From: WVYX01 sp039586815
Lineage (GTDB): Bacteria > Gemmatimonadota > Gemmatimonadetes > Gemmatimonadales > GWC2-71-9
Assembly (NCBI GenBank): GCA_039586815.1
Contig: JBDHJR010000025.1
Coordinates: 1-62,283, forward strand
Reading direction: 5' to 3'
DNA: 62,283 bases
Positions 1-8,700 of the stretch are shown piece after piece. Made by a program: the position numbers and the translations under genes. The stretch's first letter is position 1, and every line of letters begins with the position of its first letter. The notes beneath the pieces are model-generated. The model was not told where the DNA came from and did no database searches. It saw only the letters and a list, made by a program, of their open reading frames with translations.

Positions 1-66
1 AGCCATTCCGTCGCCCAGCACCGGAAATCCGGGGATCTGCATGAGGCAGCCAAAGGTCCGGCCCCG

Positions 67-95
67 TTGACGTAACCCCCAGTCTTATCTATACT
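67..95 (+). promoter_or_regulatory. Promoter of rng (sigma-70 type)
   Basis: TTGACG at 67-72 and TATACT at 90-95 are separated by exactly 17 bases, close to the vegetative consensus. Transcription would start near 102. This is the best-formed promoter in the window. Confidence 0.7.
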
Positions 96-102
96 TACCG
101 CA

Positions 103-339
103 CCATGCTACGGCAGATTCTAGCCTACAGCGTCTTTGCGGACCCGGCTGACGGGGGGTATGGCAGCCCGCCCACGCCGGCATCCGGAGGTCCGCATCCG
201 GCTGGAAGTGACGACATCTCGCGGGTGGAGAGGGCGCCGAGCGGGCGCCCGCCGCCACCCGCCAACATTCACCGGCTCGGCGCGGCAGCCGCCGCGGGCA
301 CTCGCCCGACGACTGTCGCGGGAGCCAGGGTAGGGCACG
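103..339 (+). other. Long GC-rich leader of rng
   Basis: About 237 bases lie between the predicted start of transcription and the rng start codon. A GC hairpin is visible (GGGCGCC at 232-238 with GGCGCCC at 244-250). An ATG at 105 opens a 107-codon frame that overlaps rng, but its Arg/Pro/Gly-rich translation looks like nothing known, so I do not call it a gene. Bases 1-66 hold nothing I recognise; they may be the tail of an upstream unit. Confidence 0.4.
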
Positions 340-1872
340 TTGAAGCGCGACATCTTGATAAATGTGAACCCACGCGAGACCCGCGTGGCGATCCTGGAGG
401 ACGACCGCCTCGTCGAGGTCCTGCATGATCGACCGGAGATCCGCCGTACCGTAGGGAACATCTATCTCGGCAAGGTCGAGGCGGTCTTGCCGGGAATGCA
501 GGCGGCTTTCATAGACATCGGGCTCGAGCGCAGCGCGTTCCTGCACGCGTCCGATCTGGTCGAGCCCGACGACGACTCCCTCGACACGGACAACGGCCGC
601 TCCTCCCGCAACAACCGCGGGATCCCCAACATCGCCGATCACGTGAAGCGGGGGCAGTCGATCCTCGTGCAGGTCACCAAGGAGCCCATCAGCACCAAGG
701 GCTCCCGGGTCACCCGTCAGATCTCGATCGCCGGGCGCTTCCTCGTGTTCATGCCGTTCGCCTCAAGGGTGGGCGTGAGCCGCAAGATCGGCTCGCGCGA
801 GGAGCGGTCGCGGCTGCGGGAGATGGTGGGTCGCTTGCTCCCCAAGGACTCCGGCGGCGTGATCGTCCGTACCGTGGCCGCAGACATGACCGAGGCTCAG
901 GTCAAGCGGGAGCTCAAGTCGCTACTCGGGCAGTGGAAGAAGATCCACCGTAAGGCCAATTTCGTGCGCCTCAAGGCGCCGGCCCCGGTGCACCGGGAGA
1001 CGTCGCTCGCCGGTGGGATCATCCGCGATCTGGTCAGCGAAGCGGTCGACAGGGTGGTGGTGGACTCCAAGGAGGTTTACGGCGAGATCCGCCGCTACCT
1101 CCAGGAGGTGGAGCCCGATCTGGTGGATCGGGTGGGTCTGTACAAGCGGGCCACGCCGTTGTTCGACGAGTACGACCTGGAGACAGAGATCGGAGAGCTG
1201 TTCAACCGCCGCGTCGATCTGCCGACCGGAGGTTATGTGATCATCGAGCCCACCGAGGCTCTGGTGTCGATCGACGTGAACACCGGGCGGTACACGGGCC
1301 GCAAGGACCCCGAGAAGACCATCCTACGGACCAACATAGATGCGGCGCGCGAGATCACACGCCAGGTGCGCTTGCGTGACCTGGGCGGAATCATCGTGAT
1401 CGACTTCATCGACATGGAGTCGCAGACCAACCGCGACAAGGTGCTGCACGAGCTGCGCACCCATCTCAGCCGCGACCGGGCACGCACTCGCGCGTTCCAG
1501 GTGTCGCAGCTGGGGCTGGTCGAGATGACCCGGCAGCGGGTGCGACCGTCCCTGTGGGACAGCATGGCGTCCGGCTGCCCGGCCTGCGGAGGCACGGGCA
1601 AGGTGTTCCGCCCCGAAGTCGTAGTGCGCCGTCTCGAGCGCGCGCTGGTAAGGGTAGCGGGAGAGAAGAAAGAGCAGCGCATGACGGTGCGGCTGCACCC
1701 CGAGGTGGCTCTGTATCTCATGGAGCAGGAGCCCGGCTTCCTCAAGGACCTGGCCCGGACCACCCGCCTCGATCTGGATCTGCGGGACGACCCCATCGCC
1801 CGGATCGACGAGTTCCGGCTCGTGGCTCAGCCAGCCGGGCACGACGTGACCGAGAAGTACGCGGTGGCATAG
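340..1872 (+). CDS. rng: Ribonuclease G (RNase E/G family)
   Basis: Endoribonuclease for rRNA 5'-end maturation and mRNA decay in the cytoplasm. At 510 residues it matches RNase G and lacks the long C-terminal degradosome scaffold of RNase E. Seen in order: an S1 RNA-binding domain (about 35-125, beginning near VGNIYLGKV), the catalytic core with metal-binding aspartates in SIDVNTGRYTG (about 310-320) and IVIDFIDM (about 352), and the zinc-link CPACGGTG (about 413-420). The start is TTG at 340, chosen because the family N-terminus KRDILINVNPRETRVA begins there; AGGG-type ribosome sites lie just upstream. rplU and rpmA follow on the same strand, a common gene order. Confidence 0.96.
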   Translation: MKRDILINVNPRETRVAILEDDRLVEVLHDRPEIRRTVGNIYLGKVEAVLPGMQAAFIDIGLERSAFLHASDLVEPDDDSLDTDNGRSSRNNRGIPNIADHVKRGQSILVQVTKEPISTKGSRVTRQISIAGRFLVFMPFASRVGVSRKIGSREERSRLREMVGRLLPKDSGGVIVRTVAADMTEAQVKRELKSLLGQWKKIHRKANFVRLKAPAPVHRETSLAGGIIRDLVSEAVDRVVVDSKEVYGEIRRYLQEVEPDLVDRVGLYKRATPLFDEYDLETEIGELFNRRVDLPTGGYVIIEPTEALVSIDVNTGRYTGRKDPEKTILRTNIDAAREITRQVRLRDLGGIIVIDFIDMESQTNRDKVLHELRTHLSRDRARTRAFQVSQLGLVEMTRQRVRPSLWDSMASGCPACGGTGKVFRPEVVVRRLERALVRVAGEKKEQRMTVRLHPEVALYLMEQEPGFLKDLARTTRLDLDLRDDPIARIDEFRLVAQPAGHDVTEKYAVA

Positions 1873-1881
1873 CGGCGGCAC

Positions 1882-1910
1882 TTGACCCAACCTGCTGCCC
1901 TGGGTACAGT
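1882..1910 (+). promoter_or_regulatory. Promoter of rplU-rpmA
   Basis: TTGACC (1882-1887) and TACAGT (1905-1910) with 17-base spacing lie in the short rng-rplU gap. The predicted transcription start (about 1917) is almost at the ATG (1919), so the mRNA would be leaderless or nearly so. No Shine-Dalgarno sequence is visible before the ATG, which fits. Confidence 0.65.
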
Positions 1911-1918
1911 TACCGCCT

Positions 1919-2236
1919 ATGTCATACGCCATTTTCAAGGCCGCCGGTCAGCAGTTCCGCGCCACCAAGGGTGAGACCGTGCGGGTCCCCAAGTTGGACG
2001 GGGAGCCCGGTGCGAAGATCACCTTCGAGGAGGTCCTGCTCTCGAGCGACGGCAAGAAGGTGAAGGCGGGTCAGCCCACGGTGAAGGGCGCCAGGGTCGT
2101 GGGGCAGATCGTGCGTCACGGCCGTGACAACAAGCTGTTCGTGTTCCGGTTCAAGCGGCGCAAGAACTACCGGCGCAAAACGGGCCACCGCCAGGACTTC
2201 ACGGAAATCAAGGTCACCGACCTCAAGCTCGGCTAG
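1919..2236 (+). CDS. rplU: 50S ribosomal protein L21
   Basis: Large-subunit ribosomal protein that binds 23S rRNA. The 105-residue length is typical and the family pattern is clear: MSYAIFKAAGQQFRATKGE at the N-terminus and the basic RFKRRKNYRRKTGHRQ stretch (about residues 77-92) near the C-terminus. It sits between rng and rpmA, six bases before rpmA, and the two ribosomal genes are surely co-transcribed. I see no L21 leader structure; the promoter lies directly before the start codon. Confidence 0.97.
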   Translation: MSYAIFKAAGQQFRATKGETVRVPKLDGEPGAKITFEEVLLSSDGKKVKAGQPTVKGARVVGQIVRHGRDNKLFVFRFKRRKNYRRKTGHRQDFTEIKVTDLKLG

Positions 2237-2241
2237 AACAT

Positions 2242-2508
2242 ATGGCTCACAAGAAAGGCGTCGGCTCCAGCCGCAACGGACGCGATTCCCAGCCCAAGTT
2301 CCTGGGCGTGAAGCGCTATGGCGGGCAGCAGGTGCGTGCCGGCAACATCCTCGTGCGGCAGCGCGGCACGAAGTTCCACCCCGGCAGGAACGTGCGGCGC
2401 GCGAAGGACGACACGCTGTTTGCGCTGATCGACGGCGTGGTGAAGTTCGAGCACCTCAACAAGAAGCGCCTCAAGGTGAGCGTTTACGCGGAGGCCATGG
2501 CGTCCTGA
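2242..2508 (+). CDS. rpmA: 50S ribosomal protein L27
   Basis: Large-subunit ribosomal protein whose N-terminus reaches the peptidyl-transferase centre. The 88-residue sequence begins directly with the mature-type N-terminus AHKKGVGSSRNGRDS, so there is no cleavable extension of the kind found in Firmicutes. The family block GTKFHPGRNVRRAKDDTLFA is intact (about residues 41-60). It follows rplU after five bases and is followed by a strong terminator, which ends the rng-rplU-rpmA unit. Confidence 0.97.
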   Translation: MAHKKGVGSSRNGRDSQPKFLGVKRYGGQQVRAGNILVRQRGTKFHPGRNVRRAKDDTLFALIDGVVKFEHLNKKRLKVSVYAEAMAS

Positions 2509-2537
2509 ACGGACCGAGTGGTCAAGCGGCACATACG

Positions 2538-2574
2538 ACGGCGGCGGACCTCAGGGAGATCCGCCGCCGTTTTG
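2538..2574 (+). terminator. Rho-independent terminator after rpmA
   Basis: A perfect 11-bp stem (ACGGCGGCGGA at 2538-2548 with TCCGCCGCCGT at 2560-2570) is followed at once by T residues, about 30 bases after the rpmA stop. Confidence 0.85.
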
Positions 2575-2654
2575 CATGCCACAGGGAATGATCCGCAGAT
2601 GCCGACCGGCGGCGCCCACGGGTAGCGCCGCCGTCGGCTGGATTGACGCCCCCG

Positions 2655-2897
2655 TTACGGAGTTGCGTCGACGGGTGCCACTGCACACTGGTGCCGCCTA
2701 CGCTCCAGCATCCAGCGCTTCCCGTCCGCTCCCGTCACGACTACCGTGTCCTGCACCTGCATGGTTCCGTGCTGGCAGTCCAGGCGGCTGACTCGCTCCC
2801 AGTACGTCGACTGGTCCGTGTTCTTCGCGCAGCCACCCACTGCCAGTACGAGAAGCACCGACACGGCGTACGTTCGGGTCCTCGTACCACAGTGCAT
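2655..2897 (-). CDS. Small hypothetical lipoprotein
   Basis: An 80-residue protein with a short basic N-terminus, a hydrophobic run and a lipobox (LAVGGC, cysteine at about residue 23), so it is probably a lipid-anchored periplasmic protein. The mature part is about 57 residues and has one further cysteine pair candidate (LDCQHGT and RHQCAVAP). I recognise no family. GGCGGAG lies just before the ATG. It is divergent from the BTAD regulator that starts at 3043, so the two may share a control region. It could be a false call given its size, but the signal peptide argues for a real gene. Confidence 0.55.
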   Translation of the reverse strand: MHCGTRTRTYAVSVLLVLAVGGCAKNTDQSTYWERVSRLDCQHGTMQVQDTVVVTGADGKRWMLERRRHQCAVAPVDATP

Positions 2898-3042
2898 CTC
2901 CGCCCGTCCCCCCCTTCTCCAGGTTGGGGTGACTTGACTAGGGTCCCCTGGGGCGCACCTTGTTTTAGCATTCGCATGTGAGGCGAGCGTGAGCTACGTC
3001 ACAGTGTGCATCTAACGTGCTGGCAAGGCTGTAGTTGCATCC

Positions 3043-5658
3043 ATGCCTCGATTCCATCTCCACACCCTGTCCAGAACGCCCAACCTCACAGTAGGTGAGA
3101 AGGCGGACGCGAAGGAGTGTCTCCGCTTCTCCAAGCAGCTGGCGGTGTTGATCTACCTCGCATCCCGACCGCAGGGGCGAGCTACCCGGGAAGAATTGAT
3201 CGGTCTGCTGTGGGAGGGCTCCTCTCCCCACGACGCACGCCAGGCCCTGCGCCAGGTTGTGTACCAGATCCGTCACGGGACCGACCGCGATCTGCTGAGC
3301 GGCGACGAGGTGCTGGTGCTCGAGCGCTCGGAGCTGGCCTTCGACGTCGACGCCTTTCGCCAGCTCCTGGCGGAGGGGCGCCTGATCGAGGCATTCGAGC
3401 TCTACGAGTCCGATTTCCTGGCCAATGTGGCCCTGTCAGGCGCCCGGGAGTTCGAGCAGTGGACAGAGGGCATGCGCCAGCAGCTCGCGGCCGAGTGGCG
3501 CCAGCTGCTGCGCACGCTGATAGCTCATGCGGTGGATGCGGGGAACTGGGCTGACGCAGCTGAGTACTCCACCAGCCTGATCGAGCGCGACCCCTACGAC
3601 CTCGAACCGCGGCTCAAGCTGGTGGAGCTGCTGTCGCTGTCGGGCGACGAGGTGCGTGCCCAGGCCTCCGCCGAGGAGTTTCGCCGGGTGGCGGCGGAGA
3701 TCCACGGCGAGCGCATGCCCCAGGTGCTGGAAGAGGCACTGGCTCGAGCGATAACCCCGGCCGCGGTGCCCGACCGGCGACAGTCGCGTGGCTTCCCGCG
3801 CCACCCGGAGCTGGTCGGCCGCGCCGGCGAGTTTCGCTCGGTGGTGGACCGCTGGCGGCGCGGGTTGAGCGGCAATGGAGGGGCGCTGCTCATCTCGGGG
3901 GAGGCGGGCATCGGGAAGACCCGACTCACCCGTGACCTGGTGCGCCGCTTCCAGCGGGACCCATGCCTCGTGCTGCAGTCGGCGTGCTATGCCGTGGAGC
4001 AATCCGATCCGCTGGGACCGTTCGCCGAGATGCTGCGGGAGGCGCACGGCGCTCCGGGTCTGGGGGCCGCCTCACCGTCGTCGCTCGAGGTGTTGGCCGC
4101 GTTCGTGCCCGAGGTGAGCGCCCGCTTCGGCGCCACCATCAGCCCGCGGCCTGCGCCGATTCCGCGAGAGGCGATGGCGGCCTCCCTTATCGACGCCTTC
4201 GTGGCCATTGCCGACGAGTTGCCGCTCGCCCTGATCGTGGAAGACCTGGACCGGGCTACCCCTCCCACGATCGAGTTCGTGCACCGCCTCGCCCGCAGGG
4301 CGCAGTCCACCCACCTGCTGCTCCTCATGACGGCGCGGGACGTCGGGCGCGTGCCCGACACCAGCCAGGCGCTACGCGACCTCACCAGCACCGGAGTGGT
4401 GACGGAGGTCGCGTTGACACCCCTGGACCTGACCGACGTGTGGCACTTCATCGGCTCGATCGCCAAGCTGCCGGCGGAGGACACCGGCTGGAGTCTCGCG
4501 GAGCAGGTCCTCTCGAAGACCGCCGGGGTGCCGTTCTACGTGCTCGAGTTGCTCAAGGCGCTGTACGATGCGGGCGAGCTCGCGGTGGAAGACGGGGTGT
4601 GGCAGTTCAGCGATGCCGTGCGGAACCCGGAAGGGGGCCTGCCCATTCCGGAGACCACCGCCGCGATCCTGGGCAAGCGTCTCGAGAACCTGGGCGAGAC
4701 GGCACTCGAGGTGTTCGCCGCCCTGGGAGTGATGGAGCGGGAAACGTCGATCAAGGATCTCGGCGCGCTCACCGGGTTCGACGACGAGACCGTGCTGGGC
4801 GCGCTCGGCGCGCTGCAGCGCCGCCGCCTCATCGGCCGCAAGGGCGGGATGCCCACGGCATTGCACGACGAGCTGGCGGCGGCGGCGATCCAGGCGGTGC
4901 CGGCGGCGCTGGTGAGCCGCTACCACCACCGGGCCACCGAGCTGGCCGAGGAGGCCGCTCACCTGGGCCGCCCCTCGGAGTGGTCCGTGGCCGCTCACCA
5001 TGCTGCGTGGGGCGGCGATTTCGACCGGGCCGCGCTCAATGCTGCGCGGGCGGCGGCCCTGGCGGAGCGGGCGTCGGGTCGCGAGGCGGCACAGGAAACG
5101 CTGCACGGGATACTCGACCCGATGCCTGAGCCCGTGCGGCGCGAGCTGGAAGCCGAGCTTGCGCAGGTGTTGTCGGGGAGACGCTCGGTACGGCGCTGGC
5201 TCGACGCGCGCACCGGCGGGCGACCGGCCTGGCGTCATCCGGCTGCCGCGGCCGGCCTGGCGGCTGCGGCGGTGGTCGTGGTAGTGGGTGTGGTTCAGCT
5301 GCTCGGGGGCCGGCCGGTGACGGTGGATCAGGCCACCATCGACCAGATCGAGTGGTGCCCGGCGGAATTCGCTGTGTCCACGAGCGACGAGGGAGCACGG
5401 CTCGCCTGCGTCTCGGGGGACGGGCTGGGGCTCTCCCTGGGCAGCGCCGAGCCGGAAACGGTGCCGGTCACCGTGCAGGCTCCGGGGCGGATCTTGGGAG
5501 CGCCGGTGTGGTCAAACGACGGAGCCTACGTCGGGTTCTGGATTGAGGGCGACACCAACCAGCTGTATCTCGTGGAGCGCAGTGGCACACAGGGCGTGAC
5601 GGCAGTGCAGGGAGCCGAAGGGATGCGCATGCTGCTGCGGGGGGGGCGGCTGGACTAG
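3043..5658 (+). CDS. BTAD/AAA-type transcriptional regulator with membrane segment
   Basis: An 871-residue SARP-like regulator. Residues 1-95 look like an OmpR-type winged helix (LRFSKQLAVLIYLASRPQG, then DARQALRQVVYQIR). Residues about 100-240 form the bacterial transcriptional activator domain of helical repeats. From about 255 comes a STAND/AAA ATPase with P-loop GEAGIGKT (about 286-293) and a Walker B-like LALIVEDLDRA (about 395). A hydrophobic segment at about 733-757 (AAAAVVVVVGVVQLLGG) is followed by about 110 residues resembling the start of a PD40/TolB propeller (APVWSNDGAYVGFW). A membrane-tethered transcription factor is unusual. The propeller is too short to close, so the C-terminus may be truncated. 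It stands alone and ends at a strong terminator. The ligand is unknown. Confidence 0.88.
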   Translation: MPRFHLHTLSRTPNLTVGEKADAKECLRFSKQLAVLIYLASRPQGRATREELIGLLWEGSSPHDARQALRQVVYQIRHGTDRDLLSGDEVLVLERSELAFDVDAFRQLLAEGRLIEAFELYESDFLANVALSGAREFEQWTEGMRQQLAAEWRQLLRTLIAHAVDAGNWADAAEYSTSLIERDPYDLEPRLKLVELLSLSGDEVRAQASAEEFRRVAAEIHGERMPQVLEEALARAITPAAVPDRRQSRGFPRHPELVGRAGEFRSVVDRWRRGLSGNGGALLISGEAGIGKTRLTRDLVRRFQRDPCLVLQSACYAVEQSDPLGPFAEMLREAHGAPGLGAASPSSLEVLAAFVPEVSARFGATISPRPAPIPREAMAASLIDAFVAIADELPLALIVEDLDRATPPTIEFVHRLARRAQSTHLLLLMTARDVGRVPDTSQALRDLTSTGVVTEVALTPLDLTDVWHFIGSIAKLPAEDTGWSLAEQVLSKTAGVPFYVLELLKALYDAGELAVEDGVWQFSDAVRNPEGGLPIPETTAAILGKRLENLGETALEVFAALGVMERETSIKDLGALTGFDDETVLGALGALQRRRLIGRKGGMPTALHDELAAAAIQAVPAALVSRYHHRATELAEEAAHLGRPSEWSVAAHHAAWGGDFDRAALNAARAAALAERASGREAAQETLHGILDPMPEPVRRELEAELAQVLSGRRSVRRWLDARTGGRPAWRHPAAAAGLAAAAVVVVVGVVQLLGGRPVTVDQATIDQIEWCPAEFAVSTSDEGARLACVSGDGLGLSLGSAEPETVPVTVQAPGRILGAPVWSNDGAYVGFWIEGDTNQLYLVERSGTQGVTAVQGAEGMRMLLRGGRLD

Positions 5659-5684
5659 CCGCCTGGCGATATAGGTGAAAAGAG

Positions 5685-5718
5685 AAAGCGGCGGGAGCAC
5701 GGAGGCTCCCGCCGCTTT
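5685..5718. terminator. Bidirectional terminator
   Basis: A 14-bp perfect stem (AAAGCGGCGGGAGC at 5685-5698, GCTCCCGCCGCTTT at 5705-5718) with a 6-base loop lies between two convergent genes. The flanking A and T tracts let it work in both directions. Confidence 0.8.
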
Positions 5719-5738
5719 GCGTTCGGACCGGTGGCGCT

Positions 5739-8700
5739 CTAGCGGCCCGGCAGTCTGTGCGGCGCCTTTCCGTCGCGCCGTGTTGGGGCTGCGGTAGCCC
5801 GCGGAGCCTGCAGCACCAGACCGCCCGCTACCTGGACCGGTGTTACCTCGATGCCGCGGTAGCCGACGCCGCACTGCCCGTCACTGTTCTCGCCCCAGCA
5901 GTACACGATGCCGCCCGTTATGATGCCGCACGTGAACCCCCTCCCGCCGGCAATCTGCTGGAACGCGTACCCGACGCCTCCGGCCACCGGTGAGGTCTCG
6001 GAGTCGGTCTTGGTCCCGTTACCGACCTGCCCGAAGCGGTTGTCGCCCCAACATGAGACCGAACCCCCGCTGATCGCGCAGCTGTGCCGATATCCAACGC
6101 CGACCGCCGCGTACGCTCCGACCGGCGTCGGCACGTTCCTGTTGCTGAACGTCCCGTCACCCACCTGCCCGTCCCAACCTGCGCCCCAGCAGTAGACGTT
6201 GGGGCCCGAGACGCCGCAGGTATGGTACTGGCCCAGCTGGAGGCTCTGGAACGTGAGTCCCAACGACACGGGCACTGGGGTCCACTGGTCAACGAAGCTC
6301 GTGTTACCCAACTGACCGTAGTTGTTGCGCCCCCAGCAGAACGCGTTGCCGCCTGCGTCCAGGGCGCACGAGTGGAAGCCCCCCCCATACACCTTCGCGG
6401 CGGTGAGACCCAACACCGTCTGCGGGGTGTTTGCGTCGGTGGTGCTGTTGTCGCCAAGCTGTCCGTAGTCGTTGCGCCCCCAGCAGTGAACGGCTCCTGT
6501 CGTAGTGACCACAGCGCAGGTGTGATACAAGCCCGCGTCGATGAAGTCGTACTGCCCCCCGCCCCACACGGCCGATGGTGTGCTCGGGAAGTTGAACGTG
6601 TTGTCTCCCACCTGCCCGAAGCCGTTGAACCCCCAGCAGTACGCCGACCCACCGGTAGTGAGCCCGCAGGTGTGGTCCTCGCCCGTCGCGATCTGCTGCC
6701 ACGGCGCGGGAGCGGATACCAGCACCGGGTCCGCGCTATTCGTCGAGAGACCGTCCCCCAACTGCCCCGAACCGCCGGTGCCCCAGCAGTAGGCATCCGA
6801 CGACCCGTCGAGCAGACATGCGTGCCGCCGGCCCGCGTCGATCGCCACGGCGCTGTACCCCGTGTTCATAGGAATCAGGAACGGCATGTAGTCGTGGCCT
6901 ACCTGCCCGTGCAAGTTGCGGCCCCAGCAGAACGGGGTGCCGGCGTCGGTGCCTGCACAGGTGTGGTACGCTCCGGCTGACACAGAGCGGAAGAACTCGG
7001 TGGACGCAGGACTCACGGGATTGAGGTTGAATCCCTCGCCCCAGTCGCCGGCCTGGCCGTAATAACTGTCGGCCCAGCAGTAGAGCTCACCGTAACTGGT
7101 GATGGCACATATGCTGCCGCCGTGCATGCTCACCGACACGAAACTGTCGATGCCGCTGACCGCCAGCACCGGCGTGGGACTGTCGGACCCGTGACTGTCT
7201 CCCAGGTACGATCCGGCTCCCCAGCAGTAGACCTCCCCGCCCGTGGCGACGTCGGCGGTGACGCCGCACGACGTGAACCAACCGGCGGCTAGGTCCTTCC
7301 ATTTGTGGCCGCCCTGAACTAAAGCCGGTAGGCTCTTGTCCGCGAACGTACCGTCACCCAGCTGGCCGTAGAAGTTGTAGCCCCAGCAGAGGGCGTCGCC
7401 GTCGGTGGTGATACCGCACGTGTGGCTGCCTCCGGCCTCGATCTCCAACCACAGGTATCCGCCGATACCGACCGGCGTGTTGGAAGCTGTGGTCGTACCG
7501 TCACCGAGTTGCCCGTTGCCGTTGCTGCCCCAGCAGTGTCCCGCGCCTCCCGGCTCCACAGCGCAGGCGTGTGCCCCGCCCGCGGTCACGCTGCTGAACA
7601 ACGGTCCCGCGACCGGCACGGGCGCATTGCTGGTGGTGAAGGTGCCGTCACCCAGCCTGCCATCGCTGTTCTGACCCCAGCAGTAGGCGGCGGAGCTCGT
7701 GGTGACCCCGCACGTGAAGTAGGCCCCGGCGTCGAGGGAGGCGAAGCTGTGACCGCCGGCTACGGCCACCGGCTCGTCGCTGAACGTGACCGCCCCACCC
7801 TCTCCCAACTGGCCCAGGAAATTGGCACCCCAGCACCAGGCCGCCCCGCTCCCTGTGATGCCGCAGGAGTGGTTCTGCCCGGCCGTGATCAGTCCCATGG
7901 AGACGGTCTCGATCCGCACCCGGGCCATGGATGTGGGCGTGGATATCGGGTCGTTCCAGTCGAACTTGAACAGCGCCAGCCGCCACGTGATCCCACCGGG
8001 TACGGTGGTGGTGGACACTTCCGGTTGGGAGAGAGTTGCGCCGTCGTAGTTGCCCACGTCCTGCGTAACGCCGGCGTCGGTCCAGTAGATGTCGATATCC
8101 GCCCCCGTCTGCCACTCGATGCGCACCCTGAGTCCCAGGTCGGACGGTGGCGCGACGGTGAGGAAGTGCACCGTCTCCAAGTCAGACAGGCTGATGTAGA
8201 AGTCCATCGGGAAGGGGCCGCCCGAGATGTCCGGGGCGGTGGTGTAATCTGAGTTCGGCGTGAACTCCGACGTGATGTTGAAGCTGGTGGTCTGGTATAC
8301 GTCCCCCGGCCCCTGGCCGCCGATCTCCATGGTTTGACTACCCAGGGCAACATCGGGCACCAGCACCGCCATGGAGTTGAGGTTCTGCGAAACCACCCAC
8401 GGCTCGATGCCGCCGATCAGCACCCATTCATCGCCATCCCACGGGATGCTGGGATCGCGTGTTATGGTCAGCGCGTCCGCGAACCCGCCAGATGTGACAC
8501 TGAGGTTGCCGGAGAACGTCGTGCTCACCACGCGGAACGACTGGGAATCGCTCCAGATACCGCCCGGCACCTGCGTGTTCGCCGCCTGGATCCGCACGTA
8601 GTAGAGCCCCGGCGAACCCACGTCGATGTCCACGCTGGTGCCGGTGACGTTTGAGATCGTGTTGTAGCTGCCGAAGCTCGGATCGGTGCCCCACTGCACG

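Noticed and set aside
105..428. 107-codon open frame at the start of the rng transcript
   Set aside because: It overlaps rng by 89 bases in another frame, is rich in Arg, Pro and Gly as shadow frames are in high-GC DNA, and resembles no family. Kept only as a remark on a possible leader ORF.
2934..2968. Promoter for the BTAD regulator at 3043
   Set aside because: TTGACT at 2934-2939 is good, but the nearest -10-like TTTTAG is 23 bases away, too far for a normal promoter.
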